A stretch of DNA of 64,000 nt. Origin: Chlorobiota bacterium. GTDB lineage: Bacteria; Bacteroidota; Bacteroidia; Bacteroidales; Marinilabiliaceae. The notes below the pieces were generated by a model that saw only the letters and a program-made list of their open reading frames with translations, was not told the DNA's origin and searched no databases. The translations under genes were made by a program, and so were the position numbers. This document shows positions 28,128 to 36,310 of the stretch, one piece after another (positions within the stretch are counted from its first letter, which is position 1; each line of letters opens with the position of its first letter). The stretch is taken from assembly GCA_013153405.1 (NCBI GenBank), contig JAADEM010000071.1, positions 1 through 64,000 of the forward strand. The letters are read 5' to 3'.

Positions 28128-28880
28128 TACCTTAAAATTGCTTTATAACAAAAATAGGAAATATAAAGCCTAAAACCGTTACCGGAAACAAATTAAATAT
28201 ACGGTAATTAAACAATGGATAATACCTGTATGTCAGGTAATGTCTGAATTTAAGAAAGGAATATAAAAAAATGGAAAATAAATTAACAACAAAATGTCCC
28301 CAAAGCCAATTCTGAAAAACCGGATTTAATTAGTCATGCAATCTGCAGGCGGCTGCTTGCGGAGTTTATGTATTCATAAAAGATACCTGTTATCAACCCG
28401 TTATCCATGTCAGGAGTCAGAGGTATAACAAGGTCTGCATAGGTATCTTTAAAAGTTATAAGAAGTTCATTAATTTTCGGAAAATTAATAGACTTCACAC
28501 TTTTGTGCATACGTATCTCCCCAATGGCCAATACTATATCGAGTACCATAACAAAAATAGTTTGTTGTTAATAAAATCCAGGAAGGCCCCGGTTGTTTTC
28601 CAATAGTAAAAGTATATTTCATCAATTTGCTGACCAAATGTTCTGAACAGTATTACATAAGTTCATATTTCACCCTTGTGAATGAACAAAAATCATGGAT
28701 GAAAAAAAATCTCAGGACATAAAAAACAGACACACTCTCGCTTAAACCGAAGAGGTTAGACAGACTTCCGGACATAACCGTAAAATACAGAACCAACAAA
28801 ACAGTTCATCTGCGTTTCCGTATTTATATAGAATTAATTTATTGTTTTTGGTTAATTTAGCGACGTAAAAATAAATTACT
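28128..28880. other. Long spacer between the FAD/Fe-S gene and fkp
   Basis: These 753 bases contain one doubtful small minus-strand reading frame (28334-28549) and otherwise nothing recognisable. Very short frames such as a 14-codon one near 28270 are not credible. No strong hairpin or exact promoter box for fkp was found; TAATTTAG at 28853-28860 is one base from TAnnTTTG. Confidence 0.45.
28334..28549 (-). CDS. Small hypothetical protein (71 aa)
   Basis: I do not recognise this protein. It begins with ATG, has 71 codons, and shows a protein-like alternation of hydrophobic and polar residues (INFPKINELLITFKDTYADL). There are no cysteines, signal peptide or membrane helix. It stands alone in a 753-bp spacer, and its neighbours give no clue. 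It could be a real small gene or a chance frame; homologs in related genomes would decide. Confidence 0.35.
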   Translation of the reverse strand: MVLDIVLAIGEIRMHKSVKSINFPKINELLITFKDTYADLVIPLTPDMDNGLITGIFYEYINSASSRLQIA

Positions 28881-31733
28881 ATGCAATATTTATTATCACT
28901 TCCGGAGAACCTGGTCAGCAGCTTTCATAAAATCACGGAAAAAGAAGAATCAGACTGGTTCGTGGCATCAGATCCTCCGGGCACAAAAATCGGTTCAGGT
29001 GGAGGAACAGCCTTTCTGATTGCAGAAAATCTAAAACTTGACAACGCCAATGACCTCGACACATTCCTGAGCAAGGATAAAAAAATAATAATTCATGCCG
29101 GAGGACAAAGCAGACGTTTGCCTGCTTATGCCCCATCGGGTAAAATTTTAACCCCTATACCTGTTTTCCGTTGGAGCAGAGGACAGAAAATTGATCAGAC
29201 TCTTCTTGATCTGCAGATTCCCCTTTATGAGAAAATAATGGAAAAATCGGCCAACAACACTCTGATAGCAAGCGGAGATGTATTTATTTACACTCCTGTT
29301 TTACCATCAGAAATTCCTGAGGCCGATGTTGTTTGTTTCGGAATATGGGTAGATCCGCACCTTGCAGCACGCCACGGTGTGTTTTTCACTCCCCGGAGCA
29401 ATCCTAACCGTCTTGACTTCATGCTTCAGAAACCCTCACATTCCAAAATTGAAGAACTTGCTGCCAGCCATCTTTTTATGATGGATATCGGAATATGGCT
29501 GTTAAGCGACAAAGCGGTAAAGCTACTGATGCAGAAAAGCGGTTGGACCGGTAAGGATTTCAAAAACTCAACTCCCGGTTTTTATGACCTGTACAGCTCT
29601 TTCGGCACATCACTGGGTGACAACCCTGCAGAAAACGACAATGATATATCTTCACTTTCCGTGGCTGTGGTACCTCTTGATAAAGGAGAATTTTATCACT
29701 ACGGGACGAGCAAAGAATTAATATCATCAACGGAAAAGATACAAAACCGTGTACTGGATCAAAGAAACATCTGGCACCACAGAGTAAAACCGCACCCTTC
29801 GATATTTGTGCAAAATGCAAAGACCTCAATAAAATGGAATAATACTCATCACAACATATGGATTGAAAACAGCAACATAAATAAAAACTGGACACTGACC
29901 AACAATCATATCATTACCGGCATACCGGAAAACGACTGGAACATCAAACTTAAACCGGAGATGTGTATCGATATTGTTCCGGTCGAGAATAAGCTATGCA
30001 TTCGCCCTTACGGAATCAACGACCGCTTTTCCGGTTCACTGACAGATAAAAACACAGTATGGATGGGCAATCCTTTTTCAGAATGGTTAAATAACCGCAA
30101 CCTTACTTACGATAACAGTTCGCTAAATAAAGATACAGACATTCAGAAAGCCAGAATCTTTCCATTAGTTGACATCTCGGCTGATATTTCCGGACTGATA
30201 AACTGGATGATGTATGGAAACGATGACAACGGACAATATTCCGGTCTTTGGAATAAGACAACAAAACTTTCCGCCGAAGAAATTTCAGCAAAAGCTGACC
30301 TGGAACAATTGGTAAAAGAAAGAAAAAAACTTCTGTACCAGGACTTGAAAATCCTATCGGTAAATTACAAAAAGAGCGTTTTCTATCAGATAGATTTAAA
30401 ACATGCAGCAAAAGAGTTTGTAAAAGGGAAAATAGAGTTACCTCCGGTTTTACCTGAAAACGAACCTGCTACTCTGAGATTCCGTGATTACATGTTCAGG
30501 TCGGAAGTAAAAAAACTAAAAAACAACAATGGCACTATTGAAGAACAAAAAGCATTCAGTATTTTACGTGAAAGCATTGTAGATTCGATAGACCACAATG
30601 CGATTCCGGAACTTGATGTTTTTCCTGATCAGATTGTCTGGGGCCGTAGTCCTGCCCGGCTCGATATAGCCGGTGGTTGGTCTGACACACCACCTTATTG
30701 CATTCAAAGCGGAGGTACGGTTCTGAATCTTGCAGCAGACCTTAACGGCCAGCCTCCCATGCAGGTGTTCATTAGGCTTTCTTCCGAACCAAAAATCACA
30801 CTAAGATCCATCGACAACGGGGTATTCGAAGAGATTACCACATACGAAGAACTGACAAACATGAATATAGTAGGCTCTGCATTCAGCATTCCCAGAGCAG
30901 CACTTTGTCTTGCCGGTTTTCACCCTGACTTTTGCGGACTTAAATTCAACTCACTACAGGAACAACTAAGAGATTTCGGAGGAGGTTTCGAGATATCGCT
31001 TCTTGCCGCAATTCCTAAAGGTTCGGGGCTGGGCACAAGTTCAATACTTGCAGCAACAGTGCTTGGAGCTTTATCCGACTTCTGCAATCTGAGATGGTCT
31101 CATCAGGATATAAGCCACAGAACTCTGATACTTGAACAGTTACTTACTACCGGAGGAGGCTGGCAGGATCAGTACGGAGGAATATTACCAGGAATAAAAC
31201 TTCTTGAATCAGAACCGGGCACACAGGAAAAAATGAATATTCGCTGGCTGCCCGACAACCTTTTCACCGACGCTGCATTCAAAGACAACTGGCTCCTGTA
31301 TTATACAGGAATAACACGTGTTGCAAAAAATATTCTTGCCGACATAGTAAAAGGAATGTTCCTGAATGAAGGTTACAGGTTACGACTAATAGATGAAATA
31401 AAGCAACATGCCTATGATTCGGCCGATTACATTCAGAAATACAACTATGAAATGACAGGTAAAATGATAGCACGCTCATGGGAATTAAACAAACGGTTGG
31501 ACCCCGGCACAAACACTCCCGATGTTCAAAAAATAATTGACAAAATAAGCGATTATACCAACGGACTTAAACTTCTCGGCGCCGGCGGAGGCGGATATAT
31601 GCTGATTAATGCAAAAGACACCGATGCTGTCAGCAGAATTACAAGCATACTAACAGCTGAACCTCCTAACAACAAAGCCAGATTTGTAAAAGTAAGCCTT
31701 AGCAGAACAGGTTTTCAGGTATCAAGATCTTAA
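28881..31733 (+). CDS. fkp: Bifunctional L-fucokinase / GDP-L-fucose pyrophosphorylase
   Basis: This 950-residue protein has the size and architecture of Bacteroides Fkp. The N-terminal nucleotidyltransferase half contains IGSGGGTAFLI and HAGGQSRRLPAYAPSGK. A left-handed helix-like region follows to about 430. The C-terminal GHMP kinase starts at about residue 582 (VWGRSPARLDIAGGWSDTPP), has its ATP loop at about 714 (GSGLGTSSILAAT) and ends with LLGAGGGGYML. It phosphorylates free L-fucose and then forms GDP-L-fucose in the cytoplasm, a salvage route that in Bacteroides supplies fucose for capsule and glycoproteins. No fucose permease or fucosyltransferase is adjacent. It is transcribed alone and converges on the M23 peptidase gene across a shared terminator. 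Confidence 0.93.
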   Translation: MQYLLSLPENLVSSFHKITEKEESDWFVASDPPGTKIGSGGGTAFLIAENLKLDNANDLDTFLSKDKKIIIHAGGQSRRLPAYAPSGKILTPIPVFRWSRGQKIDQTLLDLQIPLYEKIMEKSANNTLIASGDVFIYTPVLPSEIPEADVVCFGIWVDPHLAARHGVFFTPRSNPNRLDFMLQKPSHSKIEELAASHLFMMDIGIWLLSDKAVKLLMQKSGWTGKDFKNSTPGFYDLYSSFGTSLGDNPAENDNDISSLSVAVVPLDKGEFYHYGTSKELISSTEKIQNRVLDQRNIWHHRVKPHPSIFVQNAKTSIKWNNTHHNIWIENSNINKNWTLTNNHIITGIPENDWNIKLKPEMCIDIVPVENKLCIRPYGINDRFSGSLTDKNTVWMGNPFSEWLNNRNLTYDNSSLNKDTDIQKARIFPLVDISADISGLINWMMYGNDDNGQYSGLWNKTTKLSAEEISAKADLEQLVKERKKLLYQDLKILSVNYKKSVFYQIDLKHAAKEFVKGKIELPPVLPENEPATLRFRDYMFRSEVKKLKNNNGTIEEQKAFSILRESIVDSIDHNAIPELDVFPDQIVWGRSPARLDIAGGWSDTPPYCIQSGGTVLNLAADLNGQPPMQVFIRLSSEPKITLRSIDNGVFEEITTYEELTNMNIVGSAFSIPRAALCLAGFHPDFCGLKFNSLQEQLRDFGGGFEISLLAAIPKGSGLGTSSILAATVLGALSDFCNLRWSHQDISHRTLILEQLLTTGGGWQDQYGGILPGIKLLESEPGTQEKMNIRWLPDNLFTDAAFKDNWLLYYTGITRVAKNILADIVKGMFLNEGYRLRLIDEIKQHAYDSADYIQKYNYEMTGKMIARSWELNKRLDPGTNTPDVQKIIDKISDYTNGLKLLGAGGGGYMLINAKDTDAVSRITSILTAEPPNNKARFVKVSLSRTGFQVSRS

Positions 31734-31737
31734 ACGG

Positions 31738-31807
31738 AAAAGAGGCTGTATAAAAAGTATTAATTCACCATAACCGGCACCATAACTTTTTGTACAGCCT
31801 CCTCTTT
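31738..31807. terminator. Bidirectional terminator between fkp and the M23 gene
   Basis: The arms AGGCTGTATAAAAAGT and ACTTTTTGTACAGCCT pair with small mismatches around a 25-nt loop, with A-rich and T-rich outer flanks. Its arms resemble those of the larger inverted repeat at 40997-41188. Confidence 0.75.
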
Positions 31808-31825
31808 CCTGTATGTTTTATCTCT

Positions 31826-32794
31826 TTATTCCATAGTTCTCTGATAACTTTGAGCTCTTGCAACTACCTGCTCATATTCTTCTGCAGTAAGATCCTTGAA
31901 GAAATAACTGACCGGATCAACCTCTCTGTTTCTGACATGAACTTCATAATGAAGATGAGGTCCCAATGACAAACCGGTGTTTCCGGTCAATCCGATTATC
32001 TCTCCTCTCACAACTTTTTGTCCTCGCTTAACCTTTATTTTACTCAGATGAGCATAAAGAGTTACAATTCCGTAACCATGATCAATTTCAATAACTTTAC
32101 CAAAGCTGTCAGAACGTCTGACCGATCTTACAACACCATCGGCTGATGCAAAAACTGACGTTCCGGTAGGAGCAATAAAGTCAATTCCCTCATGCATTCT
32201 GTATCTGTGAAGTATAGGATGATATCTCATTCCGAATCCGGAACCTATTCGCTTCAGGTCCCAATTAGCTATTGGAATGATGGCAGGCAGGTGTTGCAGA
32301 CGATGCACATTCATTTTTGCTTCTTCCATCAAATTATGATAGGAGCTTTTCTGCACCTCCATTTTTGCCATAAGTTTATCTATACTCTTAAATGATTCTA
32401 TAACATTCTCCAGTCCGCCTTCTTTTTCCAGAGTTTCATATTTATTGATACCACCGGTACCTGCCATTCTTACCTCTTTAGGAAGAGGTTTTGCTCCTAG
32501 CACGGTTCTGTATACACTATCGTCATAGGCAATAAGTGTATTTAGGGTTTTGCCTGCCTCCTCAATTCTTTCATTAAGTATTTTCTGGTTCTCTTCAAGA
32601 ACTTTTATTTTTTTTGCCTGAAGTTTCTCTTTTGGAGTATAGTATTCCACAGCGATAAATACATATGCTGCAATCCCCATTACCATACCTGTAAACACAT
32701 AAGGAAGTATCTTTTTGATTCTGTCCTTTAATGTAACTTCTATTTGTATATATGTTAACGATTCGGGATCGTAAATATATTTCGTCCTTGCCAT
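31826..32794 (-). CDS. M23-family metallopeptidase, membrane-anchored
   Basis: The protein has 322 residues. One membrane helix lies at about 31-50, followed by a coiled-coil-like segment (about 54-85) and a spacer. The C-terminal LytM/M23 domain occupies about 185-305. Zinc ligands H201 and D205 are in RMHEGIDF, and H282 is in GPHLHYE; H249 in LYAHL is the usual catalytic histidine. All are present, so it should be an active peptidoglycan endopeptidase facing the periplasm. This arrangement of helix, coil and M23 domain resembles cell-wall hydrolases of the MepM type. It shares a terminator with fkp and starts about 180 bp before queG ends. Confidence 0.9.
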   Translation of the reverse strand: MARTKYIYDPESLTYIQIEVTLKDRIKKILPYVFTGMVMGIAAYVFIAVEYYTPKEKLQAKKIKVLEENQKILNERIEEAGKTLNTLIAYDDSVYRTVLGAKPLPKEVRMAGTGGINKYETLEKEGGLENVIESFKSIDKLMAKMEVQKSSYHNLMEEAKMNVHRLQHLPAIIPIANWDLKRIGSGFGMRYHPILHRYRMHEGIDFIAPTGTSVFASADGVVRSVRRSDSFGKVIEIDHGYGIVTLYAHLSKIKVKRGQKVVRGEIIGLTGNTGLSLGPHLHYEVHVRNREVDPVSYFFKDLTAEEYEQVVARAQSYQRTME

Positions 32795-32977
32795 AATCTG
32801 ATTACAAATTATAATTATGCACTTGCGGATTTATTAATACGAGAGGCTTATGAAAAAGTTTCAGAAACACCTAAAATAAAAGGATACAGCCACTTTGAAC
32901 CCCTCTGACCATACTTTTTCACAAATCCCCACAGTGCTAATCTACAATAACTTATAATTTTAACACAGAATAAAACC

Positions 32978-33892
32978 TTAATTTTTTTTAAGAAATAAAA
33001 TATTTCTCCTGAATCCATTGTACCCCGTACGTTTAAGGGGGGATTCATGAAACATTTCATTAAAATCTGACTCTCTCATTTCCATCATTTGTTCCGAAGT
33101 AAGATTTAAAAATCGTTCCGAAGGTTTAAAATCAGGTTCCGTTGTAGAAGTAAGCTTACTATTCCACGGACATACATCCTGACATATATCGCAACCGAAA
33201 ACACGGTTTCTGAATTTACCATTAAACTCTTCTGGAATATTGCCTTTATGCTCAATTGTGAGATACGATATACACCTTCCGCCATCAATTACTCCAGGTT
33301 TTACAATTGCCCCGGTAGGACAAGCATCAATACACCGGGTACAATTTCCGCATGCATTTTTAATTTCCGGCGGCTCATCATCAATTTCAACATTAAGCAT
33401 TAACTCACCAATAAAAACAAACGACCCCCACTTTTTACTTATCAGGTTTCCGTTTTTACCAATCCAGCCAAGCCCTGCTCTGACTGCCCACACACGATCA
33501 AGAACAGGAGCAGAATCGGTAAACCAACGACCTTCCAGTTCAGGATAAATATTTTTTTTAATAAATCCGAAAAGCTCTTTCAATTTTTCTCTTACCGTAA
33601 AATGGTAGTCACGCCCGTAAGCATATTTTGAAATTACCGGTGTATCTTTATGTCTCTGTATTTCTTCCGGATAATAATTCAAAAGAACGGAAACAACCGT
33701 TTTGGTTCCGGGAACGAGTTTTCCAGGATCCACACGTTTTTCCTGATAGTTCTCCATGTATGCCATTCCTGCATTATAACCGTTTGCAAGCCAACCTCTC
33801 AGATGTTGTTCTTCCTTCTGCAGGTATTCCGCTTTGGCAAAGCCTATATCGGCAAATCCGAGTTCAAGAGCTTTTTCAGTAATATTTGTAAT
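32978..33892 (-). CDS. queG: Epoxyqueuosine reductase QueG, apparent non-standard start
   Basis: QueG reduces epoxyqueuosine to queuosine in tRNA with cobalamin and two [4Fe-4S] clusters. The motifs SAPVLDRVWAVRAGLGWIGK, CGNCTRCIDACPTGAI and CDICQDVCPWN are intact. The first ATG, at 33766, falls inside the conserved N-terminal domain. The same frame continues upstream without a stop to about 33932 and encodes family-typical sequence (EKALELGFADIGFAKAEYL). No ATG, GTG or TTG occurs in this extension. I place the start at the ATT codon at 33890-33892 because it leaves a normal-length N-terminus of about 304 residues in all; this choice is inference. A start-codon mutation, an ATT/ATA start or a sequencing error would each explain it. 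It follows the suf operon terminator. Confidence 0.75.
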   Translation of the reverse strand: MTNITEKALELGFADIGFAKAEYLQKEEQHLRGWLANGYNAGMAYMENYQEKRVDPGKLVPGTKTVVSVLLNYYPEEIQRHKDTPVISKYAYGRDYHFTVREKLKELFGFIKKNIYPELEGRWFTDSAPVLDRVWAVRAGLGWIGKNGNLISKKWGSFVFIGELMLNVEIDDEPPEIKNACGNCTRCIDACPTGAIVKPGVIDGGRCISYLTIEHKGNIPEEFNGKFRNRVFGCDICQDVCPWNSKLTSTTEPDFKPSERFLNLTSEQMMEMRESDFNEMFHESPLKRTGYNGFRRNILFLKKN

Positions 33893-34024
33893 ATGTATTT
33901 GTGTTAATTTTATGATGTAACGTTTAAATTTTTAAGTAATACAAACTTAATAATCATTTTATAATCCCGAATTAACTGACAAATAGTTTCTTGAAAATAA
34001 AATAGCGATACTCCATCCCAAAGC

Positions 34025-34047
34025 CCCTGACTTTCTTCTTGTCAGGG
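34025..34047. other. Hairpin upstream of queG
   Basis: A perfect 7-bp stem CCCTGAC / GTCAGGG encloses 9 nt. It is not followed by a T run on either strand and lies between repeat copy B and queG. Confidence 0.4.
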
Positions 34048-34089
34048 AGGTCTGAGTTATTTCTTTTTTGATTTTTAAATCTAAAAGGA

Positions 34090-34130
34090 TCATTATAATT
34101 GTAAAACAATTCTAAATCCCCATCGATTAA
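34090..34130 (-). repeat. 41-nt dispersed repeat, copy B
   Basis: This is the inverted counterpart of 18926-18966, matching at 39 of 41 positions. The central 9-bp stem found in copy A has one mismatch here. It lies 77 nt past the end of sufT, beyond the suf terminator, and is oriented with the suf operon. Confidence 0.8.
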
Positions 34131-34146
34131 TCCGAAATATTGTTAC

Positions 34147-34188
34147 TAAAAAAAACGCCGAAGCTGCACATGGCAACAACGACGTTTT
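34147..34188 (-). terminator. Terminator of the suf operon
   Basis: On the minus strand the stem AAAACGTCG / CGGCGTTTT (one U-G pair) encloses 19 nt and runs into a T tract. It lies 20 to 60 nt after the sufT stop. Confidence 0.7.
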
Positions 34189-34206
34189 ATTCCGTTTTTT
34201 CATTTT

Positions 34207-34554
34207 CTACAAAAAGCCCAGCTCAAGCATTGCCTCTTCGCTCATCATATCGCGTGACCACGGCGGATCGAATGTCAGATTAACTTCAACATCCTCGACA
34301 CCATCAATAGCTTTAACCTTATCATGCACCTCTTCAACAAGCGAATCGGCCACAGGACAGTTAGGCGCAGTAAGTGTCATAACTATTCGCACCTTTTTTT
34401 TCTCCTCGTCAGCATTTATCTCATAAATCAGTCCAAGATCATAAACATTAACCGGAATCTCAGGGTCATATACCGTTTTAAGGGCTTCAATGACCTTGCT
34501 TTCCATTTGTAAAAACTCTTCAGCCATAACACTATATTTTTCTGTTTCAAACAT
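34207..34554 (-). CDS. sufT: SufT/DUF59 (MIP18) family iron-sulfur assembly factor
   Basis: The protein has 115 residues. The MIP18 domain includes YDPEIPVNVYDLGLIYEI (about 29-46) and the conserved cysteine C66 in TLTAPNCPVAD. The ending VNLTFDPPWSRDMMSEEA is typical of the family. These proteins assist Fe-S cluster maturation or transfer; the exact step is unsettled. It is the last gene of the sufBCDSE-T operon, 59 bp after sufE. Translation could instead begin at M10 or M17, because the first residues are poorly constrained. Confidence 0.85.
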   Translation of the reverse strand: MFETEKYSVMAEEFLQMESKVIEALKTVYDPEIPVNVYDLGLIYEINADEEKKKVRIVMTLTAPNCPVADSLVEEVHDKVKAIDGVEDVEVNLTFDPPWSRDMMSEEAMLELGFL

Positions 34555-34613
34555 TTAAAATTTAAATAAGCTAATGCATCCGCTGTAAAACAAATCAGTG
34601 ACACATCAGTTTT

Positions 34614-35039
34614 TCACCCATTCAATTTATGCTTAAACGCCAACGCATACATTCTCATCTGTTTTATCATTGAAACAAGGCCGTTGGAACGAGTTGGCGA
34701 TAAATGCTCCTTCAATCCTATTTTCTCAATGAAATAAAGCTCACTATTAAGTATTTCATCGGGAGTATGCCCCGACAAAACCCTGATAAGCAAAGCTACA
34801 ATTCCTTTTGTAATTATAGCATCACTGTCGGCAGTGTAATAAACCTTACCGTCTTTCATTTCTGCACTTAACCACACTCTCGACTGACAACCTTCTATCA
34901 GGTTTTGCTCAACCCGGTTTTTCTCATCGAAGCCTTCCAGGCTATTGCCAATTTCGATCAGATAAGCATATTTGTCCATCCAGTCGTCAAAAACTGAAAA
35001 TTCTTCGATTATCTCGTCCTGTTTTTCGTTGATGGTCAT
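34614..35039 (-). CDS. sufE: SufE, cysteine desulfurase sulfur acceptor
   Basis: At 141 residues the length is normal. The sulfur-accepting cysteine is C51 in IEGCQSRVW, at the same position as in E. coli SufE. The middle motif DSDAIITKGIVALLIRVLSG is characteristic. SufE takes persulfide sulfur from SufS and passes it to the SufBCD scaffold. The gene lies 20 bp after sufS, which supports direct partnership. Confidence 0.93.
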   Translation of the reverse strand: MTINEKQDEIIEEFSVFDDWMDKYAYLIEIGNSLEGFDEKNRVEQNLIEGCQSRVWLSAEMKDGKVYYTADSDAIITKGIVALLIRVLSGHTPDEILNSELYFIEKIGLKEHLSPTRSNGLVSMIKQMRMYALAFKHKLNG

Positions 35040-35059
35040 TTTTCCTTGTATTTATTCTA

Positions 35060-36277
35060 TTATCCAAATATCTTTTTTACCTTTTCAATTCCGTCAACCA
35101 GTTTATCCACCTCCTCTTTTGTATTATATATAGCGAATGAAGCTCTAACCGTTCCGGGAATTCCGTATCTGTCCATCACCGGCTGGGCACAATGATGTCC
35201 GGTTCGCACAGCGATTCCGAGTTTATCCAACATCACACCCATATCATAAGGATGTATTTTCCCTACAAGGAACGATACCACACCCGACTTTTTTTCTGCT
35301 GTTCCGTATATCTTAAGGCCATCAATTGCAGACAATTTTTCGGTTGCATAATCAAGCAGTTCTTTTTCATAACCCACAATATCCTCCCAACTATAGGAAG
35401 AAAGATAATCAACTGCAGCACCAAGGCCTATTGCTCCTGCGTAATCAGGCGTACCCGCCTCAAATCTGAATGGAAGTTCATTGTAAGTGGTCTTCTCAAA
35501 AGTCACATTTTTTATCATTTCACCACCACCATGCCAGGGAGGCATTTTATTCAGCAACTCTTCTTTACCATAAAGAACTCCTATTCCTGTAGGACCGTAC
35601 AGTTTATGGCCTGAAAAAACATAAAAATCGGCATCAAGTTCCCTCATGTCCACCGGAAAATGGTGAACTGCCTGTGCTCCGTCTATCAGTACTTTTGCAT
35701 TCATTTTATGTGCAGCCTCAATAATCTCTTTTACGGGATTAACAGTACCAAGCGCATTTGAAACATGAGCAACAGCAACCAGCCTGGTCTTTTCATTCAG
35801 CATGCCGTAATACTCATCTAGTACAAGCTCTCCATCTTCATTTAAAGGAATAACTTTAAGCTTGATTCCTTTTCTTTCTCGAAGCAATTGCCATGGAACG
35901 ATGTTGGAATGATGCTCCAGTTCAGAAACAATAACTTCATCATCTTCCGATAGAAAGTTGTCTCCAAATGTATTGGCCACAAGGTTTATCGCCTCTGTGG
36001 TTCCGCGGGTAAAGATTATTTCGTATGAGTTCCGGGCATTTATAAATTTCTGTATTTTCTCACGTGCATTCTCAAACTCACCGGTACATACATTGCTTAA
36101 AAAATGTGTTCCTCTGTGAATATTACTGTTGTAATCAGTATAAACCCTGCTTACAGCATCAATAACCGCCTGCGGCTTTTGCATTGTTGCGGCATTATCG
36201 AGATATACCAGCGGTTTACCGTTCACTTCCCTTGCCAGTATCGGGAAATCGGTTCGTGCAGTGTTTATATCTTTCAT
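35060..36277 (-). CDS. sufS: SufS, PLP-dependent cysteine desulfurase
   Basis: This 405-residue group II desulfurase has H123 in SELEHHSN, the PLP aspartate in LIDGAQAVHH, the PLP lysine K225 in FSGHKLYGPTG, and the catalytic cysteine C363 in RTGHHCAQP. It releases sulfur from L-cysteine for cluster building. The gene is 33 bp after sufD and 20 bp before sufE. Confidence 0.94.
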   Translation of the reverse strand: MKDINTARTDFPILAREVNGKPLVYLDNAATMQKPQAVIDAVSRVYTDYNSNIHRGTHFLSNVCTGEFENAREKIQKFINARNSYEIIFTRGTTEAINLVANTFGDNFLSEDDEVIVSELEHHSNIVPWQLLRERKGIKLKVIPLNEDGELVLDEYYGMLNEKTRLVAVAHVSNALGTVNPVKEIIEAAHKMNAKVLIDGAQAVHHFPVDMRELDADFYVFSGHKLYGPTGIGVLYGKEELLNKMPPWHGGGEMIKNVTFEKTTYNELPFRFEAGTPDYAGAIGLGAAVDYLSSYSWEDIVGYEKELLDYATEKLSAIDGLKIYGTAEKKSGVVSFLVGKIHPYDMGVMLDKLGIAVRTGHHCAQPVMDRYGIPGTVRASFAIYNTKEEVDKLVDGIEKVKKIFG

Positions 36278-36310
36278 AATCCGGTTTTTCTTATAAGAAA
36301 AAATTATTAA

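Noticed and set aside
28268-28312. 14-codon frame beginning MENKLTTKCP, reminiscent of a catalase-peroxidase start
   Set aside because: It ends after 14 codons and nothing downstream continues such a protein in any frame.
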